Below, piece by piece: positions 40,653 to 48,557 of a stretch of 64,000 bases of DNA; positions within the stretch are counted from its first letter, which is position 1, and each line of letters begins with the position of its first letter. The DNA lies in IMG/VR virus record IMGVR_UViG_3300021440_000017, positions 19,101-83,100 of that record. One strand, 5' to 3'. A model generated the notes under the pieces. The model was not told where the DNA came from. It ran no database searches and was given only the letters and a program-made list of their open reading frames with translations. The DNA comes from a virus. The translations under genes and the position numbers were made by a program.

Positions 40653-41990
40653 ATGGGACTACGTATCGTTGTGAGCGACGCCGGCTACTACCCGTCCTTG
40701 GTAGACCGTCTCGTCTCCGAGGGACACACCGTACATCTGACGATGCCGAACTTGCCGCCGGGTGCAACGCTGGGCTACCTTCCCGGAGACGGCACGTACA
40801 TGACGGATGAACAAGTGGTGCTCGCTGCCGTCGCCAACAGCATCGACCTGTACGTCGGCTTCGAGTTGGGCGACACGCTGGGCACGACGCTGCGGATGTT
40901 CGATCTGCCGGTGCTGATGCACGACGAATCGGCCTTCCGTCTGGAGACGAACCGCGCGCTCGGCGCAGCGTTCATCCAGCACCGAGTCTCCGGTGTCCGC
41001 GTTGCCAAGGCACAGACGTTCGACTCGTTGCCGGAAGTCAAGAAGTTCCTGGCGGGCAGCAAGAGCAAGCTCGTGGTGAAGCCGGCTCCGAACTCCGTCG
41101 GTCAGGCAGACAACGACCTGCGATGCCACTTCAGCACACCGCCTCATCGCAACACGTTGGCGCTCGTGGCCGAAGATGGCGGGTACTTCGACGAAGACGG
41201 ACAGGGTAGCGTTCGCATCGAGGAGTTCCTCCCTGGTGTGGAAACATGTGTGGGTTGCATGTTCGACGGCACGAAGTTCGACACCGTGTTCTACATCTGC
41301 CATGAGCACAAGGATGCGCAGAACGATAGCCGCAGTGGCGTGCTCACGGGGGAGGTCGGCAGCACGCTGACATGGCACCACCGTGTACAGAATCCAGTGG
41401 TGGACGCGCTGCTGGACGAAGTGGCGCAGAGCCTGAAGGGCACTGGTGCGGGGTTCATCGACCTGAACCTCATGCTTGACCCCAAGAGGAAGACCGTGAC
41501 GCTGATCGAGTGGACGGTGCGTTGGGGACGCCCGACAATGGAACTGGTGCTCGCCACGTACATGGGCGATTTCGGTGCCTACCTGCACAGGGCAGCGGCG
41601 GGCAAAATCGGCACGGTGGTCGCGGATTACGCGAAGGCAGCCCTGGGTATCGTGGTCTACCCATACGGCTATCCGTTGGTGCCAGGCAACGAGAAGCCAC
41701 AGCAGTACCCTCCGTGCTTCAAGAAAACCAAGGGCGCTGCGCTGTACCCGCTGACGTGTGTGCGGCTGACCCCCACGACGTACATCGCGCAGGATCGGTA
41801 CGCGGTGGCGGTCGCGGTGGCAGACACGATACCGAACACGGAGGAGCAAGTGCTGATGCTGCAAGCACGAGCAACGGCGCTAGCCGCTCGTATGGACATT
41901 CCAGGCAACACATGGCGTGACGACATCGGCAGCCATTGGCTCGACGACCTGGAAACCGCACGTATCTGCCTGGGGCTCAACCGTGGTTAA
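40653..41990 (+). CDS. ATP-grasp ligase, PurD-like (445 aa)
   Basis: Start MGLRIVVSDAGYYPSLVD follows TTTGGAG. An N-terminal Rossmann-like domain (residues 1-95) precedes an ATP-grasp core: FIQHRVSGVRVAKAQTFDSL, SKLVVKPAPNSVG (the ATP-binding Lys strand), SVRIEEFLPGVETCVGCMF, and a metal-binding TGAGFIDLNLMLDP...LIEWTVRWG segment. This arrangement is close to glycinamide-ribonucleotide synthetases. It would make an amide or peptide-like bond through an acyl phosphate. First gene of the unit after the terminator. Confidence 0.85.
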   Translation: MGLRIVVSDAGYYPSLVDRLVSEGHTVHLTMPNLPPGATLGYLPGDGTYMTDEQVVLAAVANSIDLYVGFELGDTLGTTLRMFDLPVLMHDESAFRLETNRALGAAFIQHRVSGVRVAKAQTFDSLPEVKKFLAGSKSKLVVKPAPNSVGQADNDLRCHFSTPPHRNTLALVAEDGGYFDEDGQGSVRIEEFLPGVETCVGCMFDGTKFDTVFYICHEHKDAQNDSRSGVLTGEVGSTLTWHHRVQNPVVDALLDEVAQSLKGTGAGFIDLNLMLDPKRKTVTLIEWTVRWGRPTMELVLATYMGDFGAYLHRAAAGKIGTVVADYAKAALGIVVYPYGYPLVPGNEKPQQYPPCFKKTKGAALYPLTCVRLTPTTYIAQDRYAVAVAVADTIPNTEEQVLMLQARATALAARMDIPGNTWRDDIGSHWLDDLETARICLGLNRG

Positions 41991-42966
41991 CGAGACGACA
42001 GTCAGAGCCCTGGTGAACCAGGCGGATGCGGTGCCCCCTTTGGTACACGCCACCGTGGTCAAGCTCGTGGAAATAGAAGCGGGGCTCAACGCCGTGCTCA
42101 AGCCCGAGTTGGAACTGCTGCTGGACGAGCGTGTACTCCTCGTGGACGGTACAGCGAGAATGCAGTGGCGCGATGACATGTGGCATCCGTTCTTTCACGA
42201 TCTGATTCCGTTTCCGGACTGGGACGTCGATGCACAGTCACTCGACCTCGTACTCGGGCACTGCGACGATGGCAAGACCGGGTTCAACCTCTACGGGTTC
42301 ACCGAGGACATTGAATCCGTGCACGAGCTTGCGGTGGAAACCGAAATCCACGTGTTCACGAGGGCCACGAGTGCTCCGCTAGCCCGGCTGAACTCGAAGC
42401 AACGGAATGCCATCGGCAACACGGCGATACCCGAGGGCATGACGTTGCACCCGTGCGTTGACTCGTCGGTGTACCGGTTGCTTCCGCTCATGGTCAGTTC
42501 CTGGGTGTACAAGCACAACGTGGACGACGTGGGCAACCTCGTGCAAGAGATTTGTTCGTGGACGTACGTGGCCGAAGCGGCGAAGATGAACAGAGCCTGG
42601 CTGTGGATGCTGAAGTACGAGGAACAGCCGGTGTCGCTGATCGGCTTGGTACAGCACGACGAAGACACTGCGGTGTTCCAAGCGTTCTGGCAACTGCCCT
42701 TCGACTACGGGCTGAACAACGGATACGATCCGAAGCGGCCGTTGGGCACGCTCATGCTCGCAAACGCGCTGACCACAGTGTCTCTTCAAGGCTTCGACAC
42801 TGTGCTCACATGGCCGTCCTTTACCGGACCCGGAGAGCCCATGAGCTACGAAGCGTACAAGCGCAAGTTCAGCAACGAACGCCGCGCCGCGTACTCGTAC
42901 TACGGGACACACGGCAAAGCCACACCACCGTACTATGACCTGACAACCAAGGAGCTACGCAAGTGA
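41983..42966 (+). CDS. Putative FemAB/BioF2-like GNAT-fold acyltransferase (327 aa)
   Basis: Starts with GTG overlapping the ATP-grasp stop. The C-terminal half has the style of GNAT/FemAB-type acyltransferases (PVSLIGLVQHDEDTAVFQAF; PLGTLMLANALTTVSLQGFD) ending in a characteristic YEAYKRKFSNE 'YK..F' stretch. The N-terminal half is alpha/beta without a clear match. Its tight coupling to the ATP-grasp gene suggests both act on one amidated product. Assignment is by pattern only. Confidence 0.5.
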   Translation: MVNETTVRALVNQADAVPPLVHATVVKLVEIEAGLNAVLKPELELLLDERVLLVDGTARMQWRDDMWHPFFHDLIPFPDWDVDAQSLDLVLGHCDDGKTGFNLYGFTEDIESVHELAVETEIHVFTRATSAPLARLNSKQRNAIGNTAIPEGMTLHPCVDSSVYRLLPLMVSSWVYKHNVDDVGNLVQEICSWTYVAEAAKMNRAWLWMLKYEEQPVSLIGLVQHDEDTAVFQAFWQLPFDYGLNNGYDPKRPLGTLMLANALTTVSLQGFDTVLTWPSFTGPGEPMSYEAYKRKFSNERRAAYSYYGTHGKATPPYYDLTTKELRK

Positions 42967-43877
42967 AACCGTTGAAGATCGTGAAGGACTGGGACCACGT
43001 GTACGAGCACGCGGCGCTGTACCGAATGGGTTTCGGACACGGGCCGGCGCACATCGCGTACGAGACGGTGCTGATGCTGCAAGTCCTCGACCGCGTGCTG
43101 AACACTGTGGACCCGATCACCGTGCTCGAACTCGGTTCGGGTCCGCGTTCGTTCTACAAGGACGCGTTCTTGCGCTACGCGCCGACTGCGCTGAAAGCTC
43201 CGGTTGCCAAGTACCTAGGCTCCGACTTCGTGGTCGAGCCGGGCGTTCGCGATGTGATCCCCTGGGACTTCACCAAGGTGCTGAAGACGAAGCTCCGCGT
43301 GAACGTCGTACTGATGCCCTACTACCTCGTGAACTCGCTGATGGACTTCACGACGTTCAAGCCCATGAGTCAGCCACTGGTGCAGCAGTTCTGGAACTCG
43401 GTGTCCACAGTGCTCGAGCCCGGTGGCTTGCTCGTGGCGCACACGCCGTACCAGTCTGAGGCGAAGCGCGACCGGTGGAAACGCGAGAGGTTCATACAGC
43501 ACGCGCTGATCGGCTACCACTTGGTGCCCGAAGTGGAAGCCGTGTTCGGCTTGCAACCAGGCACGTTGAAGACCCCGGTGTTCTACAAGTCGCACAGGTC
43601 AGTTGGGCACGACGACGTGTACAACTGGGACACCGTGCGGCGCATCGTCATCAACGGGGAGACCACACGAGGTCAGCCTGTATCGCTGGAAGCACGGTTC
43701 CGCAAGTCCACGCTGTACTACCCGGTGGGCAAAATCCAGTACGTGCAGTCGCAGAAGCTCGTACCTGTGGCGAAGTTCTTGGATGCCGAGCGTGCGGACT
43801 TCGAGGACCTGGTGACACCGGTAGCTCTCAAGGCCTTCACGGACACGCAGTATTGGACGGTGTACCGCAATGCCTGA
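42963..43877 (+). CDS. Class I SAM-dependent methyltransferase-like protein (304 aa)
   Basis: GTG start in a GTGA overlap with AAGGAG upstream. Motif I reads TVLELGSGPRSF, followed by KYLGSDFVVEP (motif II region), IPWDFTKVLK and VLEPGGLLVAHTP (motif III/IV), a Rossmann-type methyltransferase order. The C-terminal 110 residues add a beta-rich region (ARFRKSTLYYPVGKI). Substrate unknown. Confidence 0.72.
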   Translation: MKPLKIVKDWDHVYEHAALYRMGFGHGPAHIAYETVLMLQVLDRVLNTVDPITVLELGSGPRSFYKDAFLRYAPTALKAPVAKYLGSDFVVEPGVRDVIPWDFTKVLKTKLRVNVVLMPYYLVNSLMDFTTFKPMSQPLVQQFWNSVSTVLEPGGLLVAHTPYQSEAKRDRWKRERFIQHALIGYHLVPEVEAVFGLQPGTLKTPVFYKSHRSVGHDDVYNWDTVRRIVINGETTRGQPVSLEARFRKSTLYYPVGKIQYVQSQKLVPVAKFLDAERADFEDLVTPVALKAFTDTQYWTVYRNA

Positions 43878-44340
43878 CGTGACGCTGTACGAAATCGAGT
43901 ACGACCAGACCGTAGACACCGTGTACGATCTGCTGTCGTTGCTCGAAGAGTACCCTGTAGGCTGTGCGCCTGAAGACGTGGCACACTGGATGTCCAACTG
44001 GGATCGCTTCCGCATTGTGCTGGCCTACCGAAGGGGTAAACCAGTGGGGTTCGCCGTGGTGTTCGTCACACCCGGCTACAAAGAGATGCCCTTCGATGTG
44101 AACCACGTGCTGCTCGACGTGCTGTACGTTAGAGCCCGCTACCGTGGTCAGAACATCGGGCAGGTACTTGTGGACTACGTGAAGTCCGAGTACCCATCGG
44201 GATTCACCGTGCGCACGGACGTGGCCGACGCCATTCGCTTCTACAAGCGTGAAGGCTTTCGCGTGCTACAAACGGAGCCGCATGCGCTGGAACTAGGCAC
44301 AACAGGGACGAGACTAGCATGGCAACCGAAGAAGCGATGA
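43870..44340 (+). CDS. GNAT N-acetyltransferase (156 aa)
   Basis: LLDVLYVRARYRGQNIGQVLV contains the GNAT motif A acetyl-CoA loop (R-x-x-G-Q-x-I-G), preceded by a beta-hairpin (FRIVLAYRRGKPVGFAVVF) and followed by AIRFYKREGFRVL, the motif B pattern. Length is typical of the family. It overlaps both neighbours. Likely acetylates an amine generated or exposed by other enzymes in the block, such as the PIG-L-like deacetylase product. Confidence 0.87.
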   Translation: MPDVTLYEIEYDQTVDTVYDLLSLLEEYPVGCAPEDVAHWMSNWDRFRIVLAYRRGKPVGFAVVFVTPGYKEMPFDVNHVLLDVLYVRARYRGQNIGQVLVDYVKSEYPSGFTVRTDVADAIRFYKREGFRVLQTEPHALELGTTGTRLAWQPKKR

Positions 44341-45086
44341 GCGTAGGGGACTCGAAGGTCGAGCACGCCGTCCGCACGCTAGCGAAGATGGCGCAGGTCT
44401 ATGGGGCTCACGAGTTCCAGATGCAGTACGAGCACTTCAGCATCGGCGAGTTGCCTTACGAGGTCAGAGAGACAGGAGATCGTGGGTTCATCCCCATACC
44501 GTTCGCTCAGATGGAGTTTCCGGCAGAGTGGGAGACCGTGCTCAACGCGCTAGGTCAAGAACGAGCGTCGCTTATCCGGGTCGTAGACGATGGGTCCTCG
44601 GACTGCGTGGTGGACGTACCCGCAACCAAGGAACTGCTGTGGAAGCAGCAGCGGAGATTCGCACGCACATGGGTCGAGAACCTGGTATTCACGACGGAGG
44701 CGCCTGCGACATCCGTGATCGAAGAACTGCTGGAGTCGAACAAGAAGCGGTGGCTAGCCCGAGGTATCGTCCAAGAACCTGGCTCCCTGGCGACGACGCT
44801 ACTGCGGTTGGCACACGTCTTCGGTCCACGTACCGTCTACTACGTGTGGGACGCCTCTAAACTCATCGCCGTGATCGAGACGCAGGATCTTCCATCGGGA
44901 CCGACGTATTGGGTAAATACCTACCTATGCGCGGACGCCAACCGTAGTGGTCTTGGCAACACGTGCCTGCTGTACCTGATGCTTCAGCATCTAGGGCACT
45001 CCGTAGACCTTGGAATCTCGATCCTGGAGTACAAAGCGCTGTGGAAACCACGTATCACGTCTGTCAAGGGGTTTGACTGGCTATGA
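44337..45086 (+). CDS. Putative BioF2/FemAB-like acyltransferase (249 aa)
   Basis: I chose the ATG giving MSVGDSKVEHAVRTLAKM, in an ATGA overlap, though an ATG six codons upstream is possible. The second half carries the pattern of a GNAT-fold acyltransferase: SNKKRWLARG, TVYYVWDASKLIAVIE, TYLCADANRSGLGNTCLLYL and DLGISILEYKALWKP, where the final 'D.G....EYK..WKP' resembles BioF2-type proteins. Related in style to the protein after the ATP-grasp ligase. Confidence 0.55.
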   Translation: MSVGDSKVEHAVRTLAKMAQVYGAHEFQMQYEHFSIGELPYEVRETGDRGFIPIPFAQMEFPAEWETVLNALGQERASLIRVVDDGSSDCVVDVPATKELLWKQQRRFARTWVENLVFTTEAPATSVIEELLESNKKRWLARGIVQEPGSLATTLLRLAHVFGPRTVYYVWDASKLIAVIETQDLPSGPTYWVNTYLCADANRSGLGNTCLLYLMLQHLGHSVDLGISILEYKALWKPRITSVKGFDWL

Positions 45087-45616
45087 AGAAAGCTCTGTGC
45101 GTCTTCGCGCATCCTGATGACTCGTTCCTCTTCGCGCACAACATCAGACGCAGCACCCCTGATGTCGAGTGGTTCGATCTGTGCCTCACGTACCGTGCAG
45201 ATCAGCGCAGAGGTCGAGAGTTCGTACAGGCCTGCGCCATCATGGAATCGCAGCCGTTGCTAGCGGGGCTCATCGACAACGTGTATGAGACGCCAGCACC
45301 GAGCGTGTACCAAGAGGCAGTAACGCATACCCTGGGTACCGCAGGCTTGACCTTGGATGACTTCACTACGGTGGTCACGCACAATCCAGTTGGCGAGTAC
45401 GGGCATGGTCATCACAAAGCTGCGCACCGCGCGCTCGTGGGCCTACCGTTCACCGCGCAGCTTCTGATGCCTGCGCACAACTACGCTGTACCCGAGACGA
45501 CGTACGTGTCCATGGACAAGCTGAAGAGCCCCCTCGTGGACCTGTTCGAGTCCGAGCACTACCTGCTGTTTCACTTCGACCTGATAACGGAAGGCTTCGT
45601 CACATGGCAACGATAG
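45083..45616 (+). CDS. PIG-L/LmbE-type N-deacetylase (177 aa)
   Basis: The N-terminal VFAHPDDSFLFAHN holds the zinc-binding HPDD motif (H10, D13 or so), and VVTHNPVGEYGHGHHKAAH provides the second HxxH zinc-binding set; both are diagnostic of GlcNAc-deacetylase family proteins. Such enzymes remove acetyl groups from amino sugars attached to lipids, inositol or other groups. It overlaps both neighbours and is followed by a glycosyltransferase, a common pairing. Confidence 0.88.
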   Translation: MKKALCVFAHPDDSFLFAHNIRRSTPDVEWFDLCLTYRADQRRGREFVQACAIMESQPLLAGLIDNVYETPAPSVYQEAVTHTLGTAGLTLDDFTTVVTHNPVGEYGHGHHKAAHRALVGLPFTAQLLMPAHNYAVPETTYVSMDKLKSPLVDLFESEHYLLFHFDLITEGFVTWQR

Positions 45617-46632
45617 TCATACGGAGCCCGGAAGCTACGTTCAGGCCTGAAGGGTACATCGTCAACCACGTTGTCCGCGAACTGGTTGACGCCGGTGTTC
45701 ACGTCACGGAACTCTGGTCGGCACCGTCTCCCGCGGTGTCCGCACAGACAGGCTTCTTCGACAACGCCACGCTATCTCGTGCTCATCTGGAAGCCGTGCG
45801 CAAGGCAATAAGCGTGGTGCGCGATGGTGACACCGTGTTCTTCTCTGACCTACTGGGACCGCCGCTTTCAGTGTTGCGCATGCATGCGTACTGCGCGAAG
45901 ATCAGGATCACCGTGTGCGGAGTGCTGCACTGCTTTGTCAACCGACCTCGGGACTTCCTATACGATGCGCCACCCTGGGCATACCAGATGGAGTCTCACA
46001 TGCTGGAGTGCGCGGACGAAGCCTACGTTGCCACCCCGCACGGTCAGGAGTGCATACGCGGAAACCGCTTTGTCTCGGAAGCTCAGTTTCAGAAGGTCAA
46101 AGTCGTGCGGTTCCCTTTTCTGGTGGAGCCGCGTGTCACGGAGAAGCCGTCGAGGCGACGAGTGGTGTTCGCGCACAGGTGGTCCCCTGAGAAGAACCCG
46201 CAGCAGTTTACGCAACTGGCAGCGTTGGCAGCAGCCCAGGGTCTGGACATGGAGTTCGTGGTGCTGCACCCGACGCCGTTGCCGGCCGAAGTCCAAGAAC
46301 AAGCCCACGTGAAGTTCATTCTGTGCCGCACGCGAAGTGACTACGAACGGGAACTACAGTTGGCGCACTTCGTGTTCTCGGCATCCATGCTGGAGTCTTT
46401 CGGCTACGCCATCATCGACGGGCTGTCCTACGACGCGATCCCCGTAGTCCCCGACGTGTCTTGCTACCCCTTTCTGTACAAGCCCGAGTACGTGTACCCG
46501 CCGGGTGACTTGCAGGCTGCTCTAGCGTGCATGTCGCGGCAGCATCAAGGGTTTCCGCTGCAAGAGTGGTACTCAGAGGCTCCCACCATAGGGGCGAGCG
46601 TTCTTTCACTGACATCAAGGCACCAGACATGA
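45604..46632 (+). CDS. GT-B fold glycosyltransferase (GT4-like, 342 aa)
   Basis: N-terminal Rossmann-like domain (TIVIRSPEATFRPEGYIVNH; TVFFSDLLGPPLSVLRMHAY; VCGVLHCFVN) and a C-terminal nucleotide-sugar domain: RRRVVFAHRWSPEKNPQQF matches the 'V...R...EKNP' start, and ASMLESFGYAIIDGLSYDAI contains the E-x-FG-x-x-x-x-E/D-type donor-binding segment. It transfers a sugar from a nucleotide donor to an unknown acceptor; neighbouring deacetylase, acetyltransferase and methyltransferase genes suggest a modified amino sugar. Confidence 0.85.
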   Translation: MATIVIRSPEATFRPEGYIVNHVVRELVDAGVHVTELWSAPSPAVSAQTGFFDNATLSRAHLEAVRKAISVVRDGDTVFFSDLLGPPLSVLRMHAYCAKIRITVCGVLHCFVNRPRDFLYDAPPWAYQMESHMLECADEAYVATPHGQECIRGNRFVSEAQFQKVKVVRFPFLVEPRVTEKPSRRRVVFAHRWSPEKNPQQFTQLAALAAAQGLDMEFVVLHPTPLPAEVQEQAHVKFILCRTRSDYERELQLAHFVFSASMLESFGYAIIDGLSYDAIPVVPDVSCYPFLYKPEYVYPPGDLQAALACMSRQHQGFPLQEWYSEAPTIGASVLSLTSRHQT

Positions 46633-47213
46633 ACCTGCATACTGCACACCACGGCAAAGACGAGAGCGGACGAGCGCCGATCATCGAGGGCTACATTCGC
46701 CAATCCGTGGACTTTGCGTTCTCGAACATGGGGAGCACAGGTTCGGCGGTGAAGATGATGGACGTGGGTGCCGACTACGGCTATGCCATGCACTACGCAG
46801 CGACGACTTACGGTGCCCAGGTGTGGGGGCTAGAGCCGTACACGCAGAGCAACGTGTGGGGTCTGAACATCATGCAGGGCTCGGTGGAAGACCCGGCATT
46901 GCAATACCGGTGGCTCGCCGCTACATGGCCGAAGGTCGATCTCCTGTTTCTCAACCACGTGCTGGAGCACTTCTGCGATCCACATGTTGCGCTGATGAAT
47001 CTCCGGCATCTGTTGAAGCCCGATGGCTGGATTTTCGTGGCGACGCCGGAAGCGAACTCGGAATGGGCACTATGGGACGGCCACTTGTCGATCTACACAA
47101 GGCCGTTCACCGACTACCTGATGAACATGCACGGGTTCATGGTGGAAGCTCGTGACGAGAAAGAATTCAGACCAGGGAACGTCGAGCTATGGACGCTCGC
47201 AAGGAGTGTGTAA
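46629..47213 (+). CDS. SAM-dependent methyltransferase (194 aa)
   Basis: Motif I KMMDVGADYGYAMHYAATTY, LFLNHVLEHFCDPHVALMN (the HVLEH motif of Methyltransf_23) and LLKPDGWIFVATPEA are clear. Length is typical of a small-molecule methyltransferase. The HVLEH type often acts on sugars and polyketides. No strong ribosome site, consistent with coupling to the glycosyltransferase by overlap. Confidence 0.87.
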   Translation: MNLHTAHHGKDESGRAPIIEGYIRQSVDFAFSNMGSTGSAVKMMDVGADYGYAMHYAATTYGAQVWGLEPYTQSNVWGLNIMQGSVEDPALQYRWLAATWPKVDLLFLNHVLEHFCDPHVALMNLRHLLKPDGWIFVATPEANSEWALWDGHLSIYTRPFTDYLMNMHGFMVEARDEKEFRPGNVELWTLARSV

Positions 47214-47990
47214 GTGGACAAGCGAATTGCGGTGTGTGTCTCCGGTGGACTCGACAGCTTTCTTGCCTACCGTTGCGCGTGTGCACGGTACGGCAAAGAC
47301 AACGTGGCCTCCGTGTTCATTGACTACGGACAACCGTATCTGACCAAGGAGGTGCGTGCGGTAACGCAGTTGATCCCCGATGTCACGTGTGTACACGCGG
47401 AGTTGGCGGTGCCCGCATTGTTCAACGTGCCGACGGTGGAACATCAGGAGGTCTTCGGTCGGAACATCCTGCTGGCGTTCTACGGTGCGCAGTTGGCACC
47501 TGAAGTGTGGCTGTCGGCGTTGGAAACGGAAATGAACGTGACGGCAGTGCGGGACAAGCAGCCGGAGTTCCTGCACATGCTGTCTGCGCTGTTCACCTAC
47601 ACGTTCGTCACCAAGAGGGCGGAGACGGTGGTGACAACGCCGTTCCGTCATCACACCAAGTCAGACATCGTGGAACTGGCGCTGGACGAAAACTGGGCTT
47701 CCCAACAGGAGATACTGAGCACCGTCAGTTGCTACGATGGAGCGCATCAAAACTGCGGAGCCTGCAGTACGTGCTTCAAGCGATGGTTAGCCATGGTCAA
47801 CAACGGGATACACGAAGACTACGTGCTGTCACCGCTGCTCAACCACTACGGGCGTACGGTCTGTCGGTTGATGGCGGAGGAAGAAGCCACCGGAAAACGA
47901 AGCGGCCGGTTCTCTGCTGCGCGAGTGCAGGAGACCAAAGCGGCGCTCGCCAAGGTCGGGTACTCCCTGGAATCGTTCGGCAACGCGTGA
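47214..47990 (+). CDS. queC: QueC-like 7-cyano-7-deazaguanine synthase family protein (258 aa)
   Basis: GTG start seven bases after AAGGAG. Signatures: the PP-loop VCVSGGLDSFLAY (10-15), VFIDYGQPYLTKEV (the DYGQ motif of QueC), VFGRNILLAF (GRN), RHHTKSDIVELAL and a C-terminal zinc site with C173 and CGACSTC (C181, C184, C187). All are typical of QueC/ExsB, which converts 7-carboxy-7-deazaguanine to preQ0 with ATP and ammonia. No FolE, QueD or QueE is in the window, so its substrate must come from the host or elsewhere in the genome, or the enzyme has been recruited to another amidation. Confidence 0.82.
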   Translation: MDKRIAVCVSGGLDSFLAYRCACARYGKDNVASVFIDYGQPYLTKEVRAVTQLIPDVTCVHAELAVPALFNVPTVEHQEVFGRNILLAFYGAQLAPEVWLSALETEMNVTAVRDKQPEFLHMLSALFTYTFVTKRAETVVTTPFRHHTKSDIVELALDENWASQQEILSTVSCYDGAHQNCGACSTCFKRWLAMVNNGIHEDYVLSPLLNHYGRTVCRLMAEEEATGKRSGRFSAARVQETKAALAKVGYSLESFGNA

Positions 47991-48001
47991 AGGAACACCA
48001 G

Positions 48002-48397
48002 ATGATTGCCTATGACTTGGATGGTGTGCTCGTGTCCGACGTGTGGTCCCTCGACCTTGAGTACCGCATTGCCACTCGGAACTTCCTGAAACCCGTGTTC
48101 GTGCCGCAAGGTGAGTACGCGATCATCACAGGACGCCACGTAGCGGACGCCAGGGCCACGATGGAATGGGTCGCGCTGCACCTACAACGGAACCCGCCTG
48201 TAGCGTTGCACATCGGAGCTACTGAAGGTGGCGCACGAGCGTCGGCTGCCTGGAAAATCCGGGTGCTCCGGGAGCATCCTGAGTACCGGACGTTCGTGGA
48301 GTCCGACGAGGGGCAGTACAAGGAGATTCGGGACGCGTTGCCGGACACCCGCGTTCTGCACTTCGAGTACGAACTGGGCGCCAGATTGGCGTTCTAA
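48002..48397 (+). CDS. HAD-superfamily hydrolase (131 aa)
   Basis: AYDLDGVLVSD is the HAD motif I (nucleophile D and acid D), YAIITGRHV motif II, AAWKIRVL supplies the motif III Lys and TFVESDEGQYKEI the motif IV acid. The small size implies a minimal core without large cap, as in phage and archaeal small phosphatases. Probably dephosphorylates a nucleotide or sugar phosphate in the preceding pathway. It closes the enzyme block before a terminator. Confidence 0.8.
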   Translation: MIAYDLDGVLVSDVWSLDLEYRIATRNFLKPVFVPQGEYAIITGRHVADARATMEWVALHLQRNPPVALHIGATEGGARASAAWKIRVLREHPEYRTFVESDEGQYKEIRDALPDTRVLHFEYELGARLAF

Positions 48398-48446
48398 ACC
48401 ACCCTGTTGGGACCTCCAACGACGGGGTTTCCCGCAGGAATAACGA

Positions 48447-48484
48447 AGCCGGGTACAGCCGATGGCCGTACGCCGGCTCTTTTT
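48447..48484 (+). terminator. Rho-independent terminator at the end of the enzyme block
   Basis: AGCCGG and CCGGCT, with inner pairing GTAC/GTAC-like bases, form an interrupted hairpin followed by CTTTTT. It lies 50 bases after the HAD gene and before the next late-type element, separating the biosynthetic genes from the lysis genes. Confidence 0.7.
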
Positions 48485-48520
48485 GCGCCCGGAATCCGTT
48501 CTCCGCGCTCGCGGAACCAC

Positions 48521-48530
48521 GGTAATTTCA
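48521..48530 (+). promoter_or_regulatory. GGTAATTTCA element ahead of the lysis genes
   Basis: The fourth intergenic TAATTTCA copy, 36 bases after the terminator and 36 bases before the i-spanin start, in the position expected for a lysis-operon promoter. The downstream AACTTGGAGG also resembles the leader sequence of the leftward promoters. Role inferred from repetition and position. Confidence 0.42.
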
Positions 48531-48557
48531 CGGCACCCGAAACTTGGAGGTACATAC

